From: Vreelandella neptunia
Lineage (GTDB): Bacteria > Pseudomonadota > Gammaproteobacteria > Pseudomonadales > Halomonadaceae
Assembly (NCBI RefSeq): GCF_034479615.1
Contig: NZ_CP140255.1
Span: forward strand, 4,650,001-4,714,000
Direction of reading: 5' to 3'
DNA: 64,000 bases
Shown here: positions 1 through 8,252 of the stretch, one piece after another
Position numbering within the stretch: position 1 is the first letter of the stretch
Layout: the number at the start of each line of letters is the position of its first letter
Notes under the pieces: model-generated
Seen by the model: only the letters and a program-made list of their open reading frames with translations
The model's database searches: none
What the model was told of the DNA's origin: nothing
Position numbers and translations under genes: made by a program

Positions 1-7
1 AGCTGTA

Positions 8-739
8 TCAAGCAACGCCGAGGTGGGTTTCAAGAATTGATGGATTATCTTTTAGTCCCTGAGAATCACCGCTATAGACCACTTCCCCCTTGACCAGTAG
101 CAGGTGTTTTTCTGCTATCTTCAGAAGGTTATCGATATTTTTATCGACGATAATGGTAGAAATTCCGGTCGCTTTGATCTCACCTATGATCTTCCAAATC
201 TCATCGCGAATCAGCGGTGCAAGACCTTCGGTCGCTTCATCAAGGATCATCAGGTCGGGGTTGGTCGTCAGCGCACGGCCAATAGAAAGCATCTGCTGTT
301 CGCCGCCTGAGAGAAAGGAACCATCATGATTGATACGTTGACCCAGGCGCGGGAACGTATCCAGAACGCGCTCTAGCGTCCAGGGAGACTCCCCCCGATC
401 ATTAGGACGTGCGGCCATAATCAGATGCTCACGCACACTGACGCCTGGAAAAATACCGCGTCCCTCCGGCACGTAGCCAATCCCTTGGCGAATCAGTTGC
501 CAGGGGCGCCGCTTGGTCGCCGAGACGCCCTTAATAAACACCTCGCCGCGCCGAGGTGGGACAAACCCCAGTATCGACTTCAGCGTCGTGGTCTTGCCCA
601 TACCATTGCGGCCCAGCAGACTCAGCGTCTCACCAGGCATCAGGGTCAAATCCACCCCATGCAAAATATGGCTCTCACCGTAGTAAGTGTGTAGCCCCCG
701 GGCATCAATCAATGGCGTATTGGTTTGCTCTGCGCTCAT
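8..739 (-). CDS. livF: ABC transporter ATP-binding protein, LivF type
   Basis: This is one of two ATPases that power a branched-chain-amino-acid-type (HAAT family) importer at the inner membrane. The 243-residue protein has a Walker A motif (GRNGMGKTT, about 43-51), the ABC signature LSGGE at 143-147 and a Walker B ending in DE at 167-168, and the short LivF length. It is the last gene of the livHMGF set, and its start overlaps the end of livG by 4 bp. Because benzoate dioxygenase genes lie directly upstream on the same strand, I infer an aromatic acid such as benzoate as substrate rather than an amino acid. The gene is complete, with its stop at the window edge. Confidence 0.9.
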   Translation of the reverse strand: MSAEQTNTPLIDARGLHTYYGESHILHGVDLTLMPGETLSLLGRNGMGKTTTLKSILGFVPPRRGEVFIKGVSATKRRPWQLIRQGIGYVPEGRGIFPGVSVREHLIMAARPNDRGESPWTLERVLDTFPRLGQRINHDGSFLSGGEQQMLSIGRALTTNPDLMILDEATEGLAPLIRDEIWKIIGEIKATGISTIIVDKNIDNLLKIAEKHLLLVKGEVVYSGDSQGLKDNPSILETHLGVA

Positions 740-1503
740 GCGGTTGCCCCCTCTTCATGACGCCCCAGGTAGACATCGCGTACCTTTTCGCTGGAGCGTA
801 TCTGCTCGGTCGGGCCGCTCTCCAACACACAGCCATCGACCATGACGGTAATGCGATCAGCCAAGCGGAAGACCGAGTCCATATCGTGTTCAATCAGCAC
901 CAGTGTGTAGCGATCCGTTAGGCCGGCGAGCAGCTCGGTGACTTGAGCGGTCTCTTCACGCCCCATTCCCGCCATTGGCTCATCAAGTAGCATCAGCGAC
1001 GGCGCTGTCGCCAATACCATCGCGATCTGCAGCTGGCGCTGTTCGCCATAGCTCATATCTGATGCAGTCGTATAAGCGCGATGGTTCAATTGGCAGGTAT
1101 CCAGTACCTCTTGAGCACGCTCACTAACTTGCCGCGAGGTTTGGCGCGAACGCCAACTGCCAAACACGCCGCCCATATGAATACGCGCCGCCAGTTCACA
1201 GTTCTGCAGGCAACTCAGGCGTGGGAATATATTGGTTTTCTGGTGGCTGCGGCCAATGCCCATGCGGGCGATCTGGCGCGCGCTTTTACCCTGGATCGGC
1301 TGACCGCGATAGAGCACCTGGCCTTCAGAAGGGGGGATCTCGCCAGAGAGCAGATTGATTAGCGTACTTTTACCCGCGCCATTAGGACCCAAAATAGCGT
1401 GGATTTCATTAGATTTAACGTCAAAATCAACGTCGTTGACTGCCACTAAACCACCAAATCGGCGAGTCAACCCATGCGTGGCTAAAATGACTTCATCGCG
1501 CAT
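736..1503 (-). CDS. livG: ABC transporter ATP-binding protein, LivG type
   Basis: Second ATPase of the HAAT-type importer, 255 residues. Walker A (GPNGAGKST) is at 39-47, the signature SYGEQ at 151-155 and the Walker B LLDEP near 172-176. The C-terminal tail typical of LivG is present. It lies 3 bp after livM and overlaps livF by 4 bp, so the genes are translationally coupled. The substrate is inferred from context as benzoate or a related aromatic acid. Confidence 0.9.
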   Translation of the reverse strand: MRDEVILATHGLTRRFGGLVAVNDVDFDVKSNEIHAILGPNGAGKSTLINLLSGEIPPSEGQVLYRGQPIQGKSARQIARMGIGRSHQKTNIFPRLSCLQNCELAARIHMGGVFGSWRSRQTSRQVSERAQEVLDTCQLNHRAYTTASDMSYGEQRQLQIAMVLATAPSLMLLDEPMAGMGREETAQVTELLAGLTDRYTLVLIEHDMDSVFRLADRITVMVDGCVLESGPTEQIRSSEKVRDVYLGRHEEGATA

Positions 1504-1506
1504 AGC

Positions 1507-2565
1507 TTAGCCCTCCTTATTGTGGGTAATGGGTTGAACGGAGGGAGACAATTTGGGATTTTCGACGGTTTTAGTCGTCGTTTGAGGCTTGCTTTTCCAG
1601 GGCGGCGCTACAATCAAGCCCGCAATCCCGCGAGGAAGCACCAGTACGGCAACGATAATGGTCAGCCCCATGAGTATCGGCCAGTGCGTCGTGGCATGCT
1701 CGTAAACATAGAGCAAAATTTCGTAGGCGAAAGCGCCTAAAATGGGGCCAAAGATGGTGCCCATGCCGCCTAAAATCAGCATCATCAGCACTTCGCCAGA
1801 GGTGTGCCAGCCCAGCTGAGCCGGATTAGCGAAGCCGTACTGCATCGCCGCTAACATGCCAGCAATCGCTGCCATAACCCCAGCGATAACAAAGGCAACC
1901 AGTTTATAGCCGCTGGTGGCATAGCCTAAGGCCTGCATTCGGTGCTCGTTGTCATGAATACCGTCGAGCACTTGACCAAAGTAGGAGCGAGTGAGCCAGC
2001 GTAGAAAGAAGTAGCCGAGAAGCAGCATCCCTAAACAGAAGTAAAAGAAGCTGTAAGGGTTATCAAGATCTACCAGCGTACGCTCCCCTAATGCCAAACT
2101 CGGTCGGAACATAATAAAAACACCATCGGTTCCTCCCGCAAACTGGGATGTACTAATGAAGTAGTAAAGCATCTGGCCAAATGCCAGCGTTGTCATGATG
2201 AAGAAGATGCCTTTAGTGCGGATCACCAGCACACCGACGATTAACGCGACACAGGCTGAGACGCCCATAACAAGTGGCAGCATCCACCACATTGACGCTG
2301 GACTAAAATCAGGGCTGGCTAACGCTAGAGTGTAGGCCCCCAAACCGAAGAAGAGCGCATGCCCCAGACTGACTAAGCCCACAATGCCTACCAGCAGATC
2401 CAGACTCATGGCAAACAGGGCCAGAATCAGCATCAGGGTCAGTTTCTCCAACATGAAGTTGGCCTGATTACCGAATACCGCTTCTCCCCAGAGAGGAAAA
2501 GCAGCCACCAACGCCGTTAATACCAGCATGATGAACGCAACGCGCTTGGGATATCTATGTAACAT
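1507..2565 (-). CDS. livM: ABC transporter permease, LivM type
   Basis: Inner-membrane permease of the HAAT-type importer, 352 residues, strongly hydrophobic with roughly ten predicted membrane segments. The central part carries the LivM-like stretch SLGHALFFGLGAYT followed by a GTDG loop, and GGMGTIFGPILGA near 270. It lies 12 bp after livH and 3 bp before livG on the same strand. The hydrophilic C-terminal tail (about 30 residues, Thr/Lys/Pro rich) is longer than usual and probably cytoplasmic. Confidence 0.9.
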   Translation of the reverse strand: MLHRYPKRVAFIMLVLTALVAAFPLWGEAVFGNQANFMLEKLTLMLILALFAMSLDLLVGIVGLVSLGHALFFGLGAYTLALASPDFSPASMWWMLPLVMGVSACVALIVGVLVIRTKGIFFIMTTLAFGQMLYYFISTSQFAGGTDGVFIMFRPSLALGERTLVDLDNPYSFFYFCLGMLLLGYFFLRWLTRSYFGQVLDGIHDNEHRMQALGYATSGYKLVAFVIAGVMAAIAGMLAAMQYGFANPAQLGWHTSGEVLMMLILGGMGTIFGPILGAFAYEILLYVYEHATTHWPILMGLTIIVAVLVLPRGIAGLIVAPPWKSKPQTTTKTVENPKLSPSVQPITHNKEG

Positions 2566-2577
2566 TTCTTACTCTCC

Positions 2578-3438
2578 TCACGCGAAAAGACCGCGCGGTT
2601 TCACCAGCAATACCGCCGCCATAATCAGGTAGATCACCATGCTGGCAAGGCTAGGGATGAGTACCGCCCCAAAAGTGGTGGCCATGCCAATAATGATGGC
2701 GCCCCAAAAGGCTCCTTTAATGGAACCAATACCGCCGATGACGACGACGACAAAGCAAGTGATGAGAATGCTATCGCCCATGCCTGGCGCGATAGAGGTG
2801 AGCGGTGCGGCGATCATTCCCGCAAAGGCAGTGAGCGCAACACCCACGCTGAAAATCAGCGTAAACAGGGTACGGACATTGATTCCCAGCCCTTCAACCA
2901 TGTCGCGATTAACCGCGCCGGCGCGGATGATGATGCCCAGCCGCGTATGCCGCATCACCCAATAGATCACCCCAGCCAATGCCAGGCAGACGCCCATCAC
3001 AAAGAGGCGGTACACCGAGTACTGCAAGTTATCAGTCAACTGAATACTGGCATCGAACGGTGCAGGCACCGCAACACGATGCACATCGCCCCCCCAAATA
3101 ATCCGCTGTGCTTCGTTGAGCACTAAAATCAGACCGAAGGTTAGCAATACTTGATATAGGTGATCGCGCTTGTAGAGCGTATCCAGAAACAGCCGCTCAA
3201 TAATAAGTCCCAATGCAATAGCGATAGGAATAGCCACCAGAATAGCCAGCCAAAAATTACCCAAGCGCAGGGTAAGGTCGTAAACCAAATAGGCACCAAT
3301 CATATACATAGCGCCGTGGGCCAGATTGATGATGCCCATGATGCCGAAAATCAACGTCAAACCGCTGGCAATCAAAAAAAGCAGCAAGCCGTACTGCAGA
3401 CCGTTAAGGAGCTGTACGCTGAAAAATGCGAGATCCAT
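2578..3438 (-). CDS. livH: ABC transporter permease, LivH type
   Basis: Second permease of the importer, 286 residues, with about eight hydrophobic segments. LivH-type signatures are visible: GIMGIINLAHGAMYM near 32-46 and the GGIGSIKGAFWGA stretch in the C-terminal third. A GC-rich stem-loop separates it from the binding-protein gene upstream. The gene order SBP-livH-livM-livG-livF is the standard one for this transporter class. Confidence 0.9.
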   Translation of the reverse strand: MDLAFFSVQLLNGLQYGLLLFLIASGLTLIFGIMGIINLAHGAMYMIGAYLVYDLTLRLGNFWLAILVAIPIAIALGLIIERLFLDTLYKRDHLYQVLLTFGLILVLNEAQRIIWGGDVHRVAVPAPFDASIQLTDNLQYSVYRLFVMGVCLALAGVIYWVMRHTRLGIIIRAGAVNRDMVEGLGINVRTLFTLIFSVGVALTAFAGMIAAPLTSIAPGMGDSILITCFVVVVIGGIGSIKGAFWGAIIIGMATTFGAVLIPSLASMVIYLIMAAVLLVKPRGLFA

Positions 3439-3463
3439 AAGATCCCTCCGAGAATCTGAGTGA

Positions 3464-3484
3464 GGGGCGAGCCATGCCCGCCCC
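3464..3484 (-). other. Intercistronic stem-loop between SBP gene and livH
   Basis: GGGGCG and CGCCCC form a 6-bp GC stem around a 9-base loop in the 65-bp gap between the binding-protein stop and the livH start. There is no following T-run on the minus strand, so it is not an intrinsic terminator. Stem-loops here often raise binding-protein mRNA over permease mRNA by blocking 3' decay; that role is inferred. Confidence 0.4.
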
Positions 3485-3503
3485 AGAATGCATACCGATG
3501 TGG

Positions 3504-4676
3504 TTACATCTGACAGGCATCATCGGGTACTTCTAGATTCTCATAAGCCATACGTAAGACTTCGTGCTTACCGTCGCGAATCTCGCGTAGATAAACATTT
3601 TGAATGGGGTGGTGGGAGTCTGAGAAGCTCAAGGGCCCCCGTGGACTCGCCAAATGGACGTTGGCCAATACCTCAATCAAGCGCTCCTGATTTGAGGTAT
3701 CGCCACCCAGTACTGAAAGCGCCTGAACCAGCATCATGCCTGTGTCATACCCCTGTACCGCGTAGGTATCCGGCAGTTCACCGTAGGCATTTTCGTAGGC
3801 TGAAACGAAGGCCTGGTTGGCATCATTTTCGAGGGTTTCGGCGTAGTGCAGCGTGGTCATAACGCCTTCTCCGGCATCGCCCAGGGCCTCTAAATTACCC
3901 TCAGTAAGGAAGCCAGAACCATAAAGAGGGATCGACTCTTTGAGCCCTGCTGCAGCGTAATCGGTAACGAAGCTAACACCGCCGCCGCCAGCAAAGAAGG
4001 TATAGACAGCATCCGGCTCAAGACTGGCAATTTGCGTCAAATAACTCTGAAACTCAGTACTGGGAAACGGAACTAAAATCTGCTCGATAATCTCACCGCC
4101 CTCAGCGGTAAACGCCTCCTCGAAACCGGCCAGATCCTCTTTGCCGCCCGCGTAGTCCCAGGTAATAGTGACAATCTTACGATGACCTTGCTCATAGGCC
4201 ACTTTGCCCATGGGGTAGCTGTCTTGCCACATACTGAAGGAAGTGCGGAAGACGTTAGGCATGCACAGCTCATTAGTAGCGGCACCCAGCCCCGCGTTGG
4301 GAATGATCGTAATCGCACCCGTCTGCTTAGCCACGCGCAGCATGCCCATGGCAACGCCGGAGTGTACGGGCCCAATGACGAAGTCAACACCGTCTCCATT
4401 AACTAGACGACTCATGTTCTGAGGTGCTTTGGAAGGGTCAGCCTCTGAATCAAGCTCAACGTACTCCACATCACGACCGCCTAGCTGACCGCCTTCTTGT
4501 TCAATGGCAAGCTTTAGGCCGTTAGTAATGGCTTCTCCAAGTGCCGTATAGGTACCTGAGTAAGGGAGCATCAAACCGAGCTTCACCGGATCTTCATTGG
4601 CGATGGCACTGCCTGCTGACAGCATGGCAGTAGCGCTTAGAAGCGTGGCAAGAGAGGTCTTTTTAAATGTTTTCAT
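3504..4676 (-). CDS. ABC transporter substrate-binding protein (HAAT family), aromatic acid type
   Basis: Periplasmic binding protein of 390 residues with a signal peptide (about 1-26, ending SAIA). The mature part has the type I periplasmic fold of Leu/Ile/Val-type proteins, with an early LMLPYSGTYTALGEA motif. It is probably transcribed after benB1 (99-bp gap) and before livHMGF, which links the importer to benzoate use. A second protein of exactly the same length and very similar sequence is encoded at 16439-17611. The ligand is inferred from context as benzoate or a related acid; an amino acid ligand is not excluded. Confidence 0.85.
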   Translation of the reverse strand: MKTFKKTSLATLLSATAMLSAGSAIANEDPVKLGLMLPYSGTYTALGEAITNGLKLAIEQEGGQLGGRDVEYVELDSEADPSKAPQNMSRLVNGDGVDFVIGPVHSGVAMGMLRVAKQTGAITIIPNAGLGAATNELCMPNVFRTSFSMWQDSYPMGKVAYEQGHRKIVTITWDYAGGKEDLAGFEEAFTAEGGEIIEQILVPFPSTEFQSYLTQIASLEPDAVYTFFAGGGGVSFVTDYAAAGLKESIPLYGSGFLTEGNLEALGDAGEGVMTTLHYAETLENDANQAFVSAYENAYGELPDTYAVQGYDTGMMLVQALSVLGGDTSNQERLIEVLANVHLASPRGPLSFSDSHHPIQNVYLREIRDGKHEVLRMAYENLEVPDDACQM

Positions 4677-4775
4677 TATATTTTCACCAGGGTTGAGTTG
4701 TTGTTGGTGGTTCTTGGGTGGTTATTAGCAAGGTGTGTACCGCAGTATGTGACGTCCCTGTCTTATCTCTATCGA

Positions 4776-5264
4776 TTACACGTGATACACGTCGATAACC
4801 TGATGGATATAGTCGTTATTCAGCTGCACGACTTTTCTTGTGATCAGCGGGCTCTCACCCGACACGTCCAGGGTATAAAACGACGTGCCGAAGAAGCTGT
4901 CGGTCTTCTTGTAGCGGTGGTTGAGCGTGTGCCAGTTGAACCGCAGCTCTACCGTGTCGCCCTCTTGCGACAGGATCTCCAGGTTGGTTACCTGGTGGGT
5001 GGTGCGCGGCTCCGGTGTACTCGCCCCGCTGCGCTCGGTCTTGATCCGGTAGACCCGATCCTCTAACCCTTCACGGTTGGGGTAGTAGATCAGCGAGATT
5101 TCGCTGTGGGGGTCTCGGGTGAGCTGGTCGTCGTCGTCCCAGGCGGGCATCCAGAACTCGGCGTCTTTGCGGTACAGCGTGAGCCACTCGTCCCACTCCC
5201 GGTCGTCCAGCAGCCGTGCTTCGCGGTACAAAAAAGCTTGGATGTCGTGATAGCTAATGCTCAT
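4776..5264 (-). CDS. benB: Benzoate 1,2-dioxygenase small (beta) subunit, copy 1
   Basis: Beta subunit (162 residues) of the three-component Rieske dioxygenase that turns benzoate into 1,2-dihydroxycyclohexa-3,5-diene-1-carboxylate. It has the ring-hydroxylating beta-subunit pattern: the N-terminal DIQAFLYREARLLDDREWDEW run and a C-terminal TRKVVQLNNDYI stretch. The protein is identical to copy 2 at 11417-11905. The DNA copies diverge exactly within the stop codon, TAA here and TGA in copy 2. This copy has no benC next to it, so it must borrow the reductase made from the other operon. Confidence 0.92.
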   Translation of the reverse strand: MSISYHDIQAFLYREARLLDDREWDEWLTLYRKDAEFWMPAWDDDDQLTRDPHSEISLIYYPNREGLEDRVYRIKTERSGASTPEPRTTHQVTNLEILSQEGDTVELRFNWHTLNHRYKKTDSFFGTSFYTLDVSGESPLITRKVVQLNNDYIHQVIDVYHV

Positions 5265-5297
5265 GGCACTTCTCTCCTCTCTTCTGGCGCTGGGCGC

Positions 5298-6665
5298 TTA
5301 GGCGGATGCGGTGGCGATAAATTGGCTGCGCTCTTTGTCGATGGCACGCAGCATTTCGCTGACCCAGTGCTGGTGGTGCAGCACGTAGAGCCCTTCGTCT
5401 TCCGGGGAGGCGCCGCTGAGCAGGGGCTTCATGTCGATCGCTTGGGCCGTTTCATCGGCGCCTTCGATCCACTGTTGGGCCCCGCGGGAGAGGTCGTTCC
5501 ATTCGGCCAGCGCGCCGTTGTAGCCTTCTTGGCAGGCGCGGAACTCTTCGAGGTCGTCGGGGGTGCCCATGCCGGAGACGTTGAAGAAGTCTTCGTATTG
5601 ACGGATACGCACACGCCGGTCTTCGGCGGCTTCACCTTTGGGCGCGAAGCAGTAGATGGTGACTTCGGTTTTGTCCACGGCGATGGGACGGATCACGCGG
5701 ATTTGCGTGGAGAACTGATCCATCAGGTAGACGTTGGGGTAGAGGCAGAGGTTGCGGGTCTGGTTGACGATGGAGTCAGCGCGGGCTTCGCCCAGCTGCT
5801 CCTGGATCCGCTCTTTGTGCTGATAGACCGGGCGCACTTCCGGGTTAAGCAGCCGGGTCCACAGCATCATGTGACCGTTTTCGTAGGAGTAGAAGCCGCC
5901 TTTGCTCTTCGACCAGCCGTCGGCGTCCACTGCCTTGGTGCCGCCCGCGTCGTAGTTGCGGCGCTCCATGGTGGAGGCGTAGTTCCAGTGTACGGAGCTG
6001 ACGTGGTAGCCATCGGCGCCGTTTTCGGCCTGCAGCTTCCAGTTGCCGGTGTAGGTGTAGGAGGAGGTGCCACGCAGGATCTCCAGGCCTTCCGGGGCTT
6101 GGTCGACGATGTTGTCGATGATCTTGGTGGTTTCGCCCAGGTGTTGTTCGAGCGGTTGAACATCATCGCTCAGGCTGCCAAACAGGAAGCCTTTGTAGTT
6201 TTCAAAGCGCGGTAGGCGCTTGAGGTTGTGGGAACCATCCTGTTTGAATTGCTCAGGGTAGGCGCCGTTCTTCTCGTTCTTGGCTTTGAGCAGTTGGCCG
6301 TCGTTTTTGAACGTCCAGCCGTGGAACGGGCAGGTGAAGGTGCCTTTGTTGCCGCGCTTGCGGCGGCATAGGGTGGCACCACGGTGGGCGCAGGCGTTAA
6401 TCAGGCCGTGCAGTTCGCCCTGCTTGTCGCGGGTGATAATCACTGGCTGGCGGCCCATGGTGACGGTCATGTAGTCACCGGGTTCCGCGACCTGGCTCTC
6501 GTGGGCCAGGAACAGCCAGTTGCCTTCGAAGATGTGCTTTAGCTCAAGTTCAAAGAAGTCAGGATCGGTGAACATGCTGCGGTGGCAGCGGAAGATGCCG
6601 TTATCGGGCTCATCTTGGACAGCGCCGCGCACGCGGGCTTCGAGCTGATCAAGCTGCGTCGTCAT
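5298..6665 (-). CDS. benA: Benzoate 1,2-dioxygenase large (alpha) subunit, copy 1
   Basis: Catalytic subunit of 455 residues, the usual BenA length. The Rieske centre ligands are Cys92, His94, Cys112 and His115. The mononuclear iron site is the 2-His-1-carboxylate set Asp218, His221, His226 in the DGYHVSSVHW motif. Anthranilate dioxygenase AntA is the closest alternative, but the BenC/BenD/BenE context supports benzoate. It follows catA1 by 89 bp and precedes benB1 by 33 bp. The protein is identical to copy 2 at 11939-13306. Confidence 0.93.
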   Translation of the reverse strand: MTTQLDQLEARVRGAVQDEPDNGIFRCHRSMFTDPDFFELELKHIFEGNWLFLAHESQVAEPGDYMTVTMGRQPVIITRDKQGELHGLINACAHRGATLCRRKRGNKGTFTCPFHGWTFKNDGQLLKAKNEKNGAYPEQFKQDGSHNLKRLPRFENYKGFLFGSLSDDVQPLEQHLGETTKIIDNIVDQAPEGLEILRGTSSYTYTGNWKLQAENGADGYHVSSVHWNYASTMERRNYDAGGTKAVDADGWSKSKGGFYSYENGHMMLWTRLLNPEVRPVYQHKERIQEQLGEARADSIVNQTRNLCLYPNVYLMDQFSTQIRVIRPIAVDKTEVTIYCFAPKGEAAEDRRVRIRQYEDFFNVSGMGTPDDLEEFRACQEGYNGALAEWNDLSRGAQQWIEGADETAQAIDMKPLLSGASPEDEGLYVLHHQHWVSEMLRAIDKERSQFIATASA

Positions 6666-6754
6666 GATCTCTCTCCTCGTATTGATGATGTCGCGCTGTT
6701 ATGTCTTGCGAAGGCGGGCCAAGGGGAAGGCCCGCATTGCTCAAGGCATGAGGG

Positions 6755-7726
6755 TTATACCTTGGCGGTACCGGCGAGCTGGCTGGCCAGATCCTGGTCG
6801 TCTTCTTTAGCCCGCGGGCGGGCGTGACGTACCTGCAGTTCGGCGGCGTCGGTTTGGGCCAGCTCCACATCGAACACCACGTGGGAGAAGGGGCCGTCCA
6901 GGTCGCGCTTGGCGATCTCGGCCGGGTCGTCAATACGCTCGGCGGGAACCACCAGCTCTTCCCGTGTAGCAAAGGCGAAGTCGTCATAGGTGTAGGGGTC
7001 GCCCGCCAGGTTGATCTGTGTGGTCAGGTGCTGATGGCCCGGTGCGGAGACGAAGTAGTGGATATGCGCCGGGCGCTCGCCGTGACGACCCAGGGACTTG
7101 AGCACCACATCGGTGGGGGCGCCTTCGGGTACGCCGTAGCCGGAGGGGATAATGCTGCGCGCGGTGTAGCGGCCGTCGCTGTCCGCGTAGATCGTGCGGC
7201 GCAGGTTGTACTCAGATTGTGAGGGGTCAAAGAACGAGTAGCCGCCCTGGGAGTTGGCGTGCCAGATCTCGACCTTCGCACCGGCAATCGGGGTGCCATT
7301 CACATCGCGCACCTGGCCGGTCAGCCACATGGTCTCGCCCTCGGTCGTGTCATCGTCCATGCGCGCGAAGCCTTCCGCCTCGGGGGCACCGGCCACGTAT
7401 AGGGGGCCTTCGATGGTGCGTGGGGTGCCGCCGGTGCGCTTGGCTTCGGCATCGATAGCGTCCTGACGCATATCGAGGAAGTGGTCAAAGCCCAGCCCTG
7501 GGGACAACAGGCCGAACTGGGTCTGGCTACCCAGGGCATTGAGCAGGTTAACCGCCGCCCAGTACTCTTCCTCGGTGACATCGAAGTCATCGATCAGCTT
7601 GAACAGATCACCCACCAGGCGATGAACGATCTGCTTGGCGCGGTCATTGCCGCCTGACTGATCAACGCCAGCAACGGCATTTAGGAAATCTTGAACCTCG
7701 GGCGTGTCGAATATTTTTACGGTCAT
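6755..7726 (-). CDS. catA: Catechol 1,2-dioxygenase, copy 1
   Basis: Intradiol dioxygenase of 323 residues that opens catechol to cis,cis-muconate. Likely non-haem Fe(III) ligands are Tyr163, Tyr197, His221 and His223 (HIHYF motif). The N-terminal helical domain typical of catechol dioxygenases is present. It differs from copy 2 by one residue, Asn27 here against His27. Five base differences lie in the last 115 bp toward its start; the rest of the gene looks identical to copy 2. It is the first gene of a catA-benA-benB unit whose upstream region is unrelated to that of copy 2 and carries its own regulator-type site. Confidence 0.93.
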   Translation of the reverse strand: MTVKIFDTPEVQDFLNAVAGVDQSGGNDRAKQIVHRLVGDLFKLIDDFDVTEEEYWAAVNLLNALGSQTQFGLLSPGLGFDHFLDMRQDAIDAEAKRTGGTPRTIEGPLYVAGAPEAEGFARMDDDTTEGETMWLTGQVRDVNGTPIAGAKVEIWHANSQGGYSFFDPSQSEYNLRRTIYADSDGRYTARSIIPSGYGVPEGAPTDVVLKSLGRHGERPAHIHYFVSAPGHQHLTTQINLAGDPYTYDDFAFATREELVVPAERIDDPAEIAKRDLDGPFSHVVFDVELAQTDAAELQVRHARPRAKEDDQDLASQLAGTAKV

Positions 7727-8176
7727 GGTGAAACCCTATCGTTGGTTTTATTGTTGTCTTGGAGCCCGGCGATAGCGGTAGTACCTGCTGAAGAGTAAAT
7801 ACGCCTATCAAGGGCCTAAAGACGACAGTTGTTGTTATGTTCGTCACTAATATCGATCATGCTGCGACTTCCAGACCAATATCGTTTGAGTTCCTTCCCA
7901 TACTTCATAGGTATCTCAGCGAGAGGGGATTTTGAATATTTGTTTCCTAAGCGGAGCCAGTAAAAAAAGCTAACCTTCTATTTTAAAAGTAAAATCGCCA
8001 AACATTAATACTAAGCCTGCTAATAATACCCAGCCAGACTCATCATTAACTTAACCTTTAAACCAATATCGTGGTTTTTGCGTGACATAATATTCAGTTG
8101 ACCTGCTCCAAAGGAGGAACAATTAATTTCAACTTGCGACAAAAGGATAAAGGGACAGTTAAACGTAAAATGGGAC
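7727..8176 (-). promoter_or_regulatory. Upstream region of catA copy 1, no gene
   Basis: This stretch separates the catA1 start from the benE terminator, and I see no convincing gene in it. It must hold the promoter of catA1-benA1-benB1 because the upstream operon terminates first. It contains an ATAC-N7-GTAT site at 7900-7914 and two copies of ACCAATATCGT (7875-7885 and 8062-8072). The second copy lies in an AACCA-N6-TGGTT inverted repeat (8061-8076). A ribosome-binding AGGG lies 7 bases before the catA1 start. Confidence 0.6.
7900..7914 (-). promoter_or_regulatory. BenM/CatM-type LysR binding site upstream of catA copy 1
   Basis: The sequence is ATAC, seven bases, GTAT: exactly the ATAC-N7-GTAT consensus known for the LysR-type regulators BenM and CatM of Acinetobacter. 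It lies about 175 bp upstream of the catA1 start. Its flank (7875-7914) matches the catB upstream region with the same 40-bp spacing from ACCAATAT to GTAT. No BenM/CatM gene is in the window. Confidence 0.6.
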
Positions 8177-8211
8177 AAAAAAGACCCGCACTGCAAAAGC
8201 AGACACGGGTC
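8177..8211 (-). terminator. Intrinsic terminator after benE
   Basis: On the minus strand a GACCCG...CGGGTC stem with an inner CTGC/GCAG pairing and a TTTT loop is followed by six T. It lies about 40 bp after the benE stop and closes the cat-ben operon, isolating the extra catA-benAB unit. Confidence 0.8.
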
Positions 8212-8252
8212 AAGGAGGATAACCACTATGAAGTTGCAGGAGTTGTGTGAGA

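Larger units (their letters stand above)
4778..7726. repeat. Direct repeat copy 1 (catA-benA-benB)
   Basis: About 2.95 kb, in direct orientation with 11419-14367 at a constant offset of 6,641 bp. By eye the copies appear identical from 4778 to 7612, intergenic spacers included; five mismatches follow at 7613, 7646, 7648, 7715 and 7718, and similarity then stops upstream of the catA start. The left edge is sharp, inside the benB stop codon. This is a recent duplication, or an older one kept uniform by gene conversion. Confidence 0.95.

Noticed and set aside
5106..6215. Long plus-strand reading frame of 369 codons opposite benA copy 1 (and its twin at 11747-12856)
   Set aside because: It is a mirror of codon bias in benA, low in complexity (Gly/Val/Ala/His rich), without a ribosome-binding site or known motifs. 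Its identity in both copies only reflects the DNA duplication.
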